Shown one piece after another: positions 1-7,797 of a stretch of 25,291 bases of DNA; position 1 is the stretch's first letter; each line of letters starts with the position of its first letter. The DNA lies in assembly GCA_049301135.1 (NCBI GenBank), contig JBAQKP010000206.1, positions 1 through 25,291 on the forward strand, read 5' to 3'. Made by a program: the position numbers and the translations under genes. Under the pieces are notes generated by a model. It was not told the DNA's origin. It saw nothing but the letters and a program-made list of their open reading frames with translations, and made no database searches. This DNA is from JAYXXU01 sp049301135. GTDB lineage: Bacteria; Pseudomonadota; Gammaproteobacteria; Pseudomonadales; Moraxellaceae.

Positions 1-604
1 ACAGCAACGCAATATCTTCATCAGACAAGCGACTCGCCACTTGTTGCATGATTGGGTGCTCACGCTTGGTGCCAGTGGCATCGGCACGTCCGGCCGAGCG
101 ATAGGCTTCAAGCTGTGCTTTGACATAGCTGGCGTGCTGACCACCCAACCGCGGGAAGGCAGCCAGTGCGTTGCCACGTCCATCTGGACTATGACAACCT
201 GAACACGGTACGACACCACGCGTCGCATCACCACCACGGAATAGTTTTGCACCAGCATCTACGATGACTGGATCTGCCAAACTCACACCACCTTGTTTAG
301 AGGCAAAATAAGCCGCCAGATCAGCCATTTGCTTGGAGGTGAGATTGGCGGCCTGCACCGACATGATCGCATTTTTACGCGCACCTGACTTATAGTTGCT
401 CAACTGCGTGTAAATGTACTTGGCATTTTGGCCAGCCAAACGTGGAAACTGGTCGGAAGCGCTATTACCATCCGCACCATGACACGCTGCACAGACCGCC
501 GCAGCAGCCTTACCGGCGACCGCATCGCCAGCAGGCATATTTACGGCTGCTTGTGCCGCAGCAAAGCTGGTGAGCGCAAAGGCAGCAGCAATCAGTTTTT
601 TCAT
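1..604 (-). CDS. Diheme cytochrome c4, C-terminal part missing at window edge
   Basis: This is a periplasmic diheme electron carrier, likely donating electrons to a terminal oxidase. The first 201 codons are present and the frame runs off the left edge. Residues 1-19 form a signal peptide (MKKL start, Ala-rich core, AAQA cleavage region). Two heme-binding CXXCH motifs are visible, CAACH at 38-42 and CSGCH at 134-138. Each is followed by a PRLAGQ or PRLGGQ block and a downstream Met (M81 in the first half) that fits the axial ligand. The two halves are clearly homologous, as expected for cytochrome c4 (usually about 200 residues). It lies downstream of the c5-like cytochrome on the same strand, and in many gammaproteobacteria c4 also sits next to yihA/engB. 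The family call is firm; the exact redox partner is inferred. Confidence 0.93.
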   Translation of the reverse strand, partial: MKKLIAAAFALTSFAAAQAAVNMPAGDAVAGKAAAAVCAACHGADGNSASDQFPRLAGQNAKYIYTQLSNYKSGARKNAIMSVQAANLTSKQMADLAAYFASKQGGVSLADPVIVDAGAKLFRGGDATRGVVPCSGCHSPDGRGNALAAFPRLGGQHASYVKAQLEAYRSAGRADATGTKREHPIMQQVASRLSDEDIALL

Positions 605-644
605 AACACAGCATCCCAATCGGTTTTACAAAAATCCAGCGCAC

Positions 645-664
645 CAGACTTGGCGCAAAGTCTG
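645..664 (-). other. Hairpin between the two cytochrome genes
   Basis: A perfect 7-bp inverted repeat (CAGACTT / AAGTCTG) with a 6-nt loop lies in the 118-bp gap between the c5-like and c4-like genes. Read on the minus strand it is followed about 11 nt later by a short T-run (GGATTTTTG). It could be a weak terminator, an mRNA processing or stability element that gives the two cistrons different levels, or chance. Confidence 0.35.
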
Positions 665-722
665 TAGCGTCGAGTGACCCTGTTTTAGCAACGCTATTAC
701 AGTCAACGCATTGCCATTCATG

Positions 723-1022
723 TTACTTTGCCATCAATTGAATCAGCGCGGCATAGTCAGCATCTGTACAACTGTCACACAAGCCACGCGCAGGCATATT
801 TTTATAGCCATTTTTTGTGCTTTGCACCAAAGCAGGCATGCCTTTGGGCATCAACTTCGCCCATGCCGCGCGATCACCCGCTTTCGGCGCACCAAGCACC
901 CCAGCCGCATGACAAGTCGCGCAGGACTGTTTATACAGTTCGTTCACGTTCGCTTGTGCAGTTCCCAGCGTTCCGCCGAGCAATACACCCGCTAGCATCA
1001 GTTTGCAGAGCAGCATTTTCAT
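723..1022 (-). CDS. Cytochrome c5-family monoheme protein
   Basis: A small periplasmic c-type cytochrome of 99 residues. I start it at the ATG at 1022, because GGAG lies 9 nt upstream; the in-frame ATG 15 nt further up overlaps that GGAG. Residues 1-24 are a signal peptide (MKMLLCKLML start, ending TAQA). The single heme motif CATCH is at 34-38, and the methionine of the KNMPARG segment fits the axial ligand. The LCDSC segment near the C terminus is the Cys pair (C-x-x-C disulfide) typical of cytochrome c5 of Azotobacter and Pseudomonas. It is probably co-transcribed with, or placed next to, the c4-like gene for electron transfer to oxidases. The exact partner is not visible here. Confidence 0.88.
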   Translation of the reverse strand: MKMLLCKLMLAGVLLGGTLGTAQANVNELYKQSCATCHAAGVLGAPKAGDRAAWAKLMPKGMPALVQSTKNGYKNMPARGLCDSCTDADYAALIQLMAK

Positions 1023-1068
1023 GTGATCTCGCTCCATATCAAGGGCAAACCGCCCTCAGGGCATGTCT

Positions 1069-1077
1069 ATTATGCCA
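1069..1077 (-). promoter_or_regulatory. Candidate extended -10 promoter for the cytochrome genes
   Basis: On the minus strand the sequence TGG-CATAAT matches an extended -10 element (TGn plus 5 of 6 of TATAAT) about 50 bp upstream of the c5-like start. No good -35 is visible. A perfect TATAAT lies further upstream at 1128-1133 on the same strand with a weak -35, so two start sites are possible. Confidence 0.35.
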
Positions 1078-1197
1078 GATATTTGGCCAGACTGCGCCAT
1101 CTACAGATCAATCTGATCGCACGGCGCATTATATCGTTAAGTGCATCAAACTTGAATGGCTTTATACTAGGCGCGAATCCTTTGTTAAGCCTTGACT

Positions 1198-1947
1198 ATG
1201 ACACACCCTATTGATGATCATGCACCGCTCGCAGACCAGACGACCGATCTGCCACAAGCCACCCCACTAGCACTGCCCAAGCAGCCACTAGTGTCTGGTA
1301 AAGCCCTACTCGCTTGGCTAGGCACTGCAAACTTCTTTACCAGCGCACCTAAGCTCAGTCTCTGCCCGAGTGACAGTGGCTTTGAGATTGCCTTTGCCGG
1401 ACGATCCAATGCCGGAAAGTCCAGTGCAATCAATGCACTATGCGCTAAAAAACAACTGGCGCGCGCCTCAAAAACACCAGGCCGCACCCAGATGATTAAC
1501 TTTTTTTGTATGGGTGACGAGCAGCGCCGCTTGGTCGATTTGCCCGGCTATGGCTATGCCGCTGTGCCTGAGGCGATGAAGCTGGTCTGGCAAAAAGAAC
1601 TGGAGCGTTACTTGATCGAACGCAACAGTTTAACGGGGCTAATTTTGCTGATGGACATCCGCCATCCGCTGAAAGATTTTGATCAGATGATGTTGCAATG
1701 GGCAAAATCACGCGGCCTGTTTGTGCATATTTTGCTCACCAAGTCTGACAAACTCAACCGTGGCCCCGCCAATAACACCTTGTTTGCCGTGCAAAAACAA
1801 CTGCAATCGGAAGGTTTAAACTTCTCAATTCAGTTGTTTTCAGCGCTACGACAACAAGGTCTAAGCGAATTGGCGCGGGTGATTGCGGATCGACTACAGC
1901 ATGGCGTTGCGCTAAACGATGCCGATCCACAAGAGGTTGACGATTAA
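1198..1947 (+). CDS. engB: Ribosome biogenesis GTP-binding protein EngB/YihA/YsxC
   Basis: An essential TrmE-Era-EngA-YihA-type GTPase needed for assembly of the large ribosomal subunit. From the ATG at 1198 it has 249 residues, longer than the usual 195-215. The excess is a poorly conserved N-terminal stretch of about 35-40 residues and a short acidic C terminus. Visible G motifs are G1 GRSNAGKSS (68-76), the G2/switch region KTPGRTQ (92-98), G3 DLPGYG (114-119), G4 TKSD (181-184, usually TKAD) and a G5 SAL near the C terminus. A TTG two codons upstream is a possible alternative start, and the Shine-Dalgarno is weak either way. It diverges from the cytochromes and converges on tesB with a 2-bp gap between stops. 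Confidence 0.95.
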   Translation: MTHPIDDHAPLADQTTDLPQATPLALPKQPLVSGKALLAWLGTANFFTSAPKLSLCPSDSGFEIAFAGRSNAGKSSAINALCAKKQLARASKTPGRTQMINFFCMGDEQRRLVDLPGYGYAAVPEAMKLVWQKELERYLIERNSLTGLILLMDIRHPLKDFDQMMLQWAKSRGLFVHILLTKSDKLNRGPANNTLFAVQKQLQSEGLNFSIQLFSALRQQGLSELARVIADRLQHGVALNDADPQEVDD

Positions 1948-1949
1948 CC

Positions 1950-2813
1950 TTAACGCTCTTCGGTTTCGCGCAGACGCATGAGGCCTTCTTGCACGGTGCT
2001 GACCACCAGCTCACCGTTTTGCCACATGCGGCCAAAGTTTAGCCCACGCGCGCTGCTGGTGACGGTGGCATCCATGTCATACAGCAGCCAATCATCGGCA
2101 CGCGCCGGACGATGAAAATAAATGCTGTGATCAAGACTGGCCGCTTGTAGATTCGGCGTCATAAAGCTAATCCCATGCGGCATTAACCCCGTCCCCATGA
2201 GTGCATAATCTGATGAAAATGCGATCAAGGCTTGATGCAGCGCCGGATCATCCGGCAGGCGATCATGGGTTTTCATCCAGTGCGCCCGCTGCGGTGCTTC
2301 CGGTTGCGGGGTAAACGGATTGGTCGGGTTGATATAGCGCATTTCGATCTGACGTTCACGCATGAAGTTTTTGCGCACGGTTTCGGGCAAAAATGGCGCG
2401 ATCATGGTTTTTAGTTCTTGCTCGGTCTTGAGCGCTTCTGGTTGCGGCACTTCCGGCATGTCGGTTTGATAATTGAGGCCGTCCTCTAACGGGGCAAACG
2501 AGATCATCGCCGTAAAAATCACTTTGCCATGTTGAATCGCCCGCACCTGCCGACTGGCAAAACTACGTCCATCGCGCAACCGATCCACCTGATAGATGAT
2601 CGGCGCAGCAATATCGCCACCGTATAAAAAATAAGCATGCAGCGAATGCGCCGGACGATCTGTGGTGTAAGCCGCCGCCCGCAACGCTTGCGCCAGCACT
2701 TGTCCACCGAACACCCGCTTACCGACCAGATTAAAACTTTGGCCGCGAAACAGATCTTCCTCAAGTTTTTCCAGTTCCAGCACCGCTAAAAGCTGTTGCG
2801 TTAATTCGTTCAT
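1950..2813 (-). CDS. tesB: Acyl-CoA thioesterase II (TesB)
   Basis: A double-hotdog thioesterase hydrolysing medium and long acyl-CoAs to fatty acid and CoA in the cytoplasm. Its 287 residues match the E. coli enzyme in length. The N-terminal hotdog contains LFRGQS and VFGGQVLAQAL. The C-terminal one contains LDHSIYFHRP and STVQEGLMR. Aligned by eye to the E. coli catalytic residues Asp204, Thr228 and Gln278, this protein has D202, S226 and Q275, so the threonine is a serine, which could still hydrogen-bond the water. The start at 2813 has AAGGTGA just upstream. It stands alone, convergent with engB and divergent from plsB. Its neighbour plsB also uses acyl-CoA, but shared regulation is not evident. 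Confidence 0.94.
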   Translation of the reverse strand: MNELTQQLLAVLELEKLEEDLFRGQSFNLVGKRVFGGQVLAQALRAAAYTTDRPAHSLHAYFLYGGDIAAPIIYQVDRLRDGRSFASRQVRAIQHGKVIFTAMISFAPLEDGLNYQTDMPEVPQPEALKTEQELKTMIAPFLPETVRKNFMRERQIEMRYINPTNPFTPQPEAPQRAHWMKTHDRLPDDPALHQALIAFSSDYALMGTGLMPHGISFMTPNLQAASLDHSIYFHRPARADDWLLYDMDATVTSSARGLNFGRMWQNGELVVSTVQEGLMRLRETEER

Positions 2814-3053
2814 AGCTCACCTTTGATTGTGCCGTTGCACGCAGTGTTGGATCGACTGCGACACTCAGATCGACCCATCCTAGCAAATGTCGTTTGAATC
2901 CACAGTAATTTTTATACGGTTGGGCTTTGAAACGCCAGCAAGCGCGATGTTTTGGAACAAAAGCCACGCAATTGACACATTCTGCCGCAGCAGCTTGTTT
3001 AGGCTTTGTGGCATGATAAGCCCAATTTAAATGCGGGGACGCAGAGGCAAACC
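2814..3053. other. tesB-plsB divergent intergenic region
   Basis: This 240-bp stretch must hold both promoters. For tesB, a minus-strand extended -10 (TGC-TAGGAT, 2877-2885) is a candidate without a clear -35. For plsB, a perfect TTGACA lies at 2972-2977, but no good -10 stands 16-18 nt downstream, so it may be chance. A GGCTT / AAGCC inverted repeat overlaps about 3000-3021. No conserved small reading frame is evident. Confidence 0.4.
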
Positions 3054-5732
3054 ATGTCCAAGAAAAACAGCTTTAGTGCTGCTTATCGTCGTATTTCCAG
3101 TGCGCTACTTGACCTTGCGGTCAGTCCACACATCCTCGGCGAGATTCCGCCGCCGCTGCGTCAAGCGCATACCGCAAAACTGACCCAGCAACCTAGCAGT
3201 CTGCTGAGTGTCGATACAGTGACTGCTGAGACGGATGCAGCCATCACCGATCTGATCAGCCTAGATGCCGATACTGCCTTGTTGCTACAGCCGGCCGAGG
3301 GTCATGAACGGCCTGTCTGCTATATTTTACAACAATATTCGCGCACCAATGCCCTGCTGGTCGATGGCGAAGCACGCCGCCAGCAGTTGCACTCACCGCT
3401 TGAGCCGATGGAAAGCTATTTGCTCAGTGAACAAAAATCCGTGATCTTTTTACAACGTAAGCCGTCCGAAGATGCTGAGCAAGCACGGCCGCATTATTTA
3501 TATCCACCACGCCTGATTCGCTTGATCGACGCCCTCGCCCAAAATCCAAGTCTGGATGTTGATTTGGTACCGGTGACGGTGCTGTGGGGACGCTCACCGG
3601 ACAAGGAAGACTCGTGGTTTAAGCTGCTGATGGCCGATTCTTGGGGCACACCAAGTACCGTTCGGCAACTGCTGAATATCGGTGTGCATGGCCGCCAGAC
3701 CTATGTGCAGTTTCATGCGCCGATGTCGTTGCGCAGCCTATGCGAGCAAGGCCAACAGCAACAACCCGGCTTACTGTCGGCCTCGTATGTGGTGCGCAAT
3801 CTGTCTGATTATCTGGCGGCGCAACGTGAAGTGGTACTTGGGCCCGATCTGTCGGATCGACGCAATTTGGTCGATGATCTGTTGCAATCGGCAGGGCTTC
3901 AGCAAGCGATTCAAGCCGAAGTGATGCGCAGCAACATGCTGCCCGACTATGTCACCACCCAAGCGCGGGGCTATCTGGATGAGCTGATGTCGGATTATGC
4001 CTATTCGGCGATTCGTTTTTTGGCCGGTGTGCTGGATTGGCTATGGAATCAGCTCTACGACGGGGTCGAGGTGCATAACTTCCAAACCGTGCGCGAGATT
4101 GCCAAAGACTATGAACTGGTCTACGCCCCGTGTCATCGCAGTCATATCGACTATTTATTGATGTCCTTTGTGATTCATGAACACGGTCTGATGGTGCCGT
4201 ATATCGCGGCGGGCGATAACCTGAACATCCCGATGGTTGGGCCACTGCTACGGCGCGCTGGCGCGTTTTTTATTCGGCGCTCGTTTAAGGGCAATCCGCT
4301 GTATAGCGCGGTGGTCAAAGAATATCTGCACAGTATTTTAACCCGTAATACGCCGGTTGAGTTTTTTATGGAAGGTGGCCGCTCGCGTACCGGACGCTTG
4401 CTACCACCTAAAGCTGGCATGCTGGCGATGACCGTACACAGCCAAATGCGCCGCGCAGGCGGCAAACCGATTGCATTGATTCCGACTTATTTTGGCTACG
4501 AGCGGCTGATGGAAGGCGCGACCTATGTCGGTGAAATGCAAGGTAAACCGAAAGAAGCGGAGTCGGTGCTTGGCCTGTTAAACGCCACGCGCAAGATCGA
4601 ACGAATTTTTGGCAAAGTGCATGTTAACTTTGGTGAGCCGGTGTTTATTGACCAAGCGCTCAAACAACATGGACTCGAACACTATCGCATCCAGCGCAAC
4701 GATGAACCGTTGCCACCTGCCGGTACGAAAGTCGTAGCCGAACTGGCCGAACAAGTGATGAAAAACATCAATCGCGCCGCAGTGATCAATCCAGTCTCGT
4801 TGTTGTCGTTGGTGCTGCTCTCGACCCCAAAACACGCGCTGGACGAAGATGTCTGTATCAAGCAGATCGACACCTATCGCGCCTTGGCACAGGCCGCCCC
4901 GTATGATGAACGGGTGCAAGTCACCGGCTTGTCGGGGCGTGAAGTGATCGCGTATGGCCTGAAGTTAAAGCTGATCAAACGAGTCAATCACCTGCTCGGC
5001 GATATGATCGCGATTGAAAGTGATCAAGGCATTTTACTGACCTATTTCCGCAATAATATCCTGCACTTGTTTATCGTATCGTCTTTGATCGCGTCGCTGA
5101 TTTTACATAATGGCAAGATCGCACGCGACGAGATCGCTGGGGTGATTGACGCGATTTATCCATTTTTGCAAGCCGAATTGTTCCTCAAATGGGAACAACA
5201 TCAGCTCAATGACGTGCTGACCCGTGAGCTTGACGCACTGATTCAAGCCGAATTGGTGCTGGATGATGGCTCGGGCACGCTATACAGCCCTGCACCGAAC
5301 AGCGCGGCGTATAGTCAGCTCACCGTTTTGGCTGCGCCGGTACAACAGAGCCTAGAACGTTATTTTATGACGTTGACCTTAATCACTCAACAAGGCACTG
5401 GCCGGATGACCGCCAAGCAAATCGAAGACTTGAGCCACTTGCTCGGTCAGCGGCTGTCGATTTTGTATGAGTTTAACGCACCTGAATTCTTTGATCGGAC
5501 GCTGTTTAAGAGCTTTGTCGAAACGCTGGCCAAATTCGATTACCTGCAACTCGATGACGAGCAAGTGATTCATTTTGATCATCGACTGGAGCGGATGGCG
5601 GAAGATTCTCGCCTGATCTTGAATGCGGACACCTTGAACACCTTGCAACACATGACCTCAGTCACGGATGAGGAAGTCGATGCGGCAATGCAGGCGATTG
5701 CCAAGAAGAAGGAGCGACGGCTGAAAAAATAA
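3054..5732 (+). CDS. plsB: Glycerol-3-phosphate 1-O-acyltransferase PlsB
   Basis: A peripheral inner-membrane enzyme that transfers an acyl chain from acyl-CoA or acyl-ACP to sn-glycerol 3-phosphate, giving lysophosphatidate, the first step of phospholipid synthesis. It has 892 residues, longer than the 807 of E. coli. The start MSKKNSF at 3054 is preceded by GAGG at 6-nt spacing; an earlier in-frame ATG at 3006 would add 16 unlikely residues. Acyltransferase blocks are in order: catalytic HRSHID (H361, D366), FFIRRSF, EGGRSRTGRLLPPK and LIPTYFGYERLMEG. The large N-terminal region and the C-terminal region of over 400 residues, with a hydrophobic patch near NNILHLFIVSSLIASLIL, are typical of PlsB rather than PlsC. 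Confidence 0.96.
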   Translation: MSKKNSFSAAYRRISSALLDLAVSPHILGEIPPPLRQAHTAKLTQQPSSLLSVDTVTAETDAAITDLISLDADTALLLQPAEGHERPVCYILQQYSRTNALLVDGEARRQQLHSPLEPMESYLLSEQKSVIFLQRKPSEDAEQARPHYLYPPRLIRLIDALAQNPSLDVDLVPVTVLWGRSPDKEDSWFKLLMADSWGTPSTVRQLLNIGVHGRQTYVQFHAPMSLRSLCEQGQQQQPGLLSASYVVRNLSDYLAAQREVVLGPDLSDRRNLVDDLLQSAGLQQAIQAEVMRSNMLPDYVTTQARGYLDELMSDYAYSAIRFLAGVLDWLWNQLYDGVEVHNFQTVREIAKDYELVYAPCHRSHIDYLLMSFVIHEHGLMVPYIAAGDNLNIPMVGPLLRRAGAFFIRRSFKGNPLYSAVVKEYLHSILTRNTPVEFFMEGGRSRTGRLLPPKAGMLAMTVHSQMRRAGGKPIALIPTYFGYERLMEGATYVGEMQGKPKEAESVLGLLNATRKIERIFGKVHVNFGEPVFIDQALKQHGLEHYRIQRNDEPLPPAGTKVVAELAEQVMKNINRAAVINPVSLLSLVLLSTPKHALDEDVCIKQIDTYRALAQAAPYDERVQVTGLSGREVIAYGLKLKLIKRVNHLLGDMIAIESDQGILLTYFRNNILHLFIVSSLIASLILHNGKIARDEIAGVIDAIYPFLQAELFLKWEQHQLNDVLTRELDALIQAELVLDDGSGTLYSPAPNSAAYSQLTVLAAPVQQSLERYFMTLTLITQQGTGRMTAKQIEDLSHLLGQRLSILYEFNAPEFFDRTLFKSFVETLAKFDYLQLDDEQVIHFDHRLERMAEDSRLILNADTLNTLQHMTSVTDEEVDAAMQAIAKKKERRLKK

Positions 5733-5750
5733 TCTAAACAATCAGTTATG

Positions 5751-5784
5751 GCGTATCACTCCTCATCCCTGAGGGGTGGTATGC
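5751..5784 (+). terminator. Hairpin after plsB, probable terminator
   Basis: A 15-bp stem (GCGTATCACTCCTCA with TGAGGGGTGGTATGC) with a 4-nt loop lies between the convergent plsB and the solute-binding-like gene. Three pairs are G-U only when the plus strand is transcribed; on the other strand they become A-C mismatches. The structure therefore favours ending plsB. The following T-run is poor (GGGTTATTTTG), so termination may be only partial. Confidence 0.55.
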
Positions 5785-5787
5785 GGG

Positions 5788-6792
5788 TTATTTTGCCGCA
5801 ACGCTTGCTTGGGCATCGCAGTTATAATGGGTCGCATCCAACGCACATTGGGTACGTTGGACAATCGCCAGCATCCGTGCGTTGTAAGTCCCATCAGTGA
5901 CGAAACGACGGCGCATTTCCCGCATCAGCTTGCCATAGGCGATTTTTTCTTCGGCAGTAATATCCTGCCAGATTTTTTCAGGAATTTGCTGTTCGATTTT
6001 ATTGATATTACCCAGCAATCGCGGCAATTGACCGACAAACCAAGTACGACTACGCTGGCCAAAACCGACTGGAAACGCCTTCGGATCAATCACTAGATTT
6101 AAGCTCAGATACAGCACCGGATAACGCACCGCTGCACCGGTTGTGCCAATCCCGCGATACAGTTCGAACGGCTGATATAAGGCGGCAGGTGCTGCAATAA
6201 TATCAGCACCGCCACTGTTAAATACCGCACCATACTTGGCCAAATTAACAATCACCGGCTTGGCACCAAATGCCTCAATCATGCGCAAATACACCGGATC
6301 ATTTTCGAGCGCCATAAAACGCTTGCCAATTGCATCACTCAGTTTGGTCATTTTTCGGTTGTTATTCATGACGAAGACAGCACCAATCGGGATGATTCCA
6401 GCCACTTCATGTTGTTTTTCAAGCATTAAATGTGCGGCTTTAGGCGACGATAAGGCACGAATCATGCTCGAAGCCAGTTGATTACTCTGAATCGAACCAA
6501 CCGCACTAAAAGATCCCATAAAGTGATTGTAATCACGCACTGCAAAATCCGGCAGCACCATTGCCTGACATTCTTTATTGTTATAGGCACGTTGTACTTC
6601 TTTTTCGTCGGTGTAGACACGAGTGACAAAGTCTACATCCCATGTTTTTGCAGCCAAACTAAAATCACGAACCAAGCTGACGGTATCACCAGCCGCTGCC
6701 ATCACATCAAACACACAAATGGTGGCATTTTTAGCCGCCCAGACTGGACTGGTGAAACAACAAGCAAGGCAAAGCAGCATGGCGCGAATCAT
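5788..6792 (-). CDS. Orphan periplasmic solute-binding-like protein (possibly DUF6091)
   Basis: A secreted protein of 334 residues. The start at 6792 has GGAG 5 nt upstream, better than the more upstream in-frame codons. The N terminus is a signal peptide (MIRAMLLCLACC..., cleavage likely after VWA). A Cys pair sits inside the signal but does not make a standard lipobox. The mature part (ATICVFDVMAAAGDT, MVLPDFAVRDYNHFMGS, AHLMLEKQHEVAGIIPIGA) resembles the two-lobe solute-binding fold of TRAP/DctP type. I associate it with proteins called 'putative solute-binding protein' in Acinetobacter, possibly family DUF6091; this is from memory. No permease gene is nearby, so the ligand and partner are unknown. 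It converges on plsB and has its own 166-bp upstream gap with no convincing promoter. Confidence 0.65.
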   Translation of the reverse strand: MIRAMLLCLACCFTSPVWAAKNATICVFDVMAAAGDTVSLVRDFSLAAKTWDVDFVTRVYTDEKEVQRAYNNKECQAMVLPDFAVRDYNHFMGSFSAVGSIQSNQLASSMIRALSSPKAAHLMLEKQHEVAGIIPIGAVFVMNNNRKMTKLSDAIGKRFMALENDPVYLRMIEAFGAKPVIVNLAKYGAVFNSGGADIIAAPAALYQPFELYRGIGTTGAAVRYPVLYLSLNLVIDPKAFPVGFGQRSRTWFVGQLPRLLGNINKIEQQIPEKIWQDITAEEKIAYGKLMREMRRRFVTDGTYNARMLAIVQRTQCALDATHYNCDAQASVAAK

Positions 6793-6958
6793 GGTGACTC
6801 CATTATCGGTCAAAAGGTGTACAACAAGCAAACTTGCGCCATCTTAAGATAATCTTCATCACCATCAAGTAAAAATTAGTACCGCTGATGAAAGGTGGCT
6901 TTTTTCCGATCAAAAAATTGAATCCAAACATTAGATAATTAATTTCTTTAGCAAAATC

Positions 6959-7765
6959 TTAAAAATCCTTGATGATGTGTTGATAACCTGACTGCCAATC
7001 GGGATACATCAAGCGATAACCGGAAGCCAATAGACGCTGATTGGATAAACGCTTCCCCGAAACCTCGTGCGGCTCACGCTTGACCATCGGTATGGCAAGC
7101 TGCGCGGCCAGACCAGCCAAAATGACATCTTGCTGGATGGGGCTACTATCAGTTGCAATGTAACAAGTTTGCACGCTGCTGAGGCTGGCCAAATACGCCA
7201 AAAAACCGGCCAAATCCTCACTGTGAATCCGATTCGTCCATCCCTGTGTCACCACCGGACGCCCTGCCCGCAGCCATTCAATCAGCCGCAAACGACCCGC
7301 ACCATAGATGCCGCTCGGCCGAATCAGCACCAACTGCTCAGGATAGGCTTGCCGCCATAACTGCTCGGCTTCGAGTAAAATCCGACCATTATGGCCGCGT
7401 GGTACGGTGGCTGACTGCTCATCAACCCATTCGCCCTGATCTTGGCCATACACACTGGTCGATGAAATAAAGTATAGTCGCGCTACGGGATGCGCAGACA
7501 ATGCTTGTCGCAGCGGTTCGATGCTGTCGATAAAGGCCTGTCGATAACCGGCCGCATCGTAACGATCTGGCGTTAAAATCACATACACTTGCTGAATCGG
7601 CAACACTGCTGACAAATCAGCCTGATGTACTGACTGTGCCAACATCTGCACACCCGCCAACTGAATCGGCGTGCGGCGCAAGCCAGTCACCTGATGGCCG
7701 TTTTGTAATAACGCTTGCGCCAGTTGTTGACCGAGTGCGCCCATTCCTACGATTAAACAGTGCAT
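6959..7765 (-). CDS. NAD(P)-dependent epimerase/dehydratase, YeeZ-like extended SDR
   Basis: A cytoplasmic Rossmann-fold protein of 268 residues. The start MHCLIVGMG at 7765 has AGGA 5 nt upstream; the reading frame continues open above it but lacks support. The nucleotide-binding GMGALG (7-12) is immediately N-terminal. The ISSTSVYG segment (99-106) with GEWVDE is typical of the YeeZ group of atypical extended SDRs. The catalytic Lys of Y-xxx-K is not evident after Y105, as in others of this group. RPSGIYGAGR and a late RIHSEDLAGFLAYL follow the usual order. The substrate is unknown; the sugar-epimerase label is only family level. It is divergent from recG with just 32 bp between the start codons. 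Confidence 0.8.
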   Translation of the reverse strand: MHCLIVGMGALGQQLAQALLQNGHQVTGLRRTPIQLAGVQMLAQSVHQADLSAVLPIQQVYVILTPDRYDAAGYRQAFIDSIEPLRQALSAHPVARLYFISSTSVYGQDQGEWVDEQSATVPRGHNGRILLEAEQLWRQAYPEQLVLIRPSGIYGAGRLRLIEWLRAGRPVVTQGWTNRIHSEDLAGFLAYLASLSSVQTCYIATDSSPIQQDVILAGLAAQLAIPMVKREPHEVSGKRLSNQRLLASGYRLMYPDWQSGYQHIIKDF

Positions 7766-7797
7766 CGCATTCCTATGATTAAATGGATTGATCTGGC

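Noticed and set aside
6793..6958. Possible promoter TTGCTT-18-GATAAT before the solute-binding-like gene
   Set aside because: Transcription would begin within or after the ribosome-binding site, leaving no usable leader.
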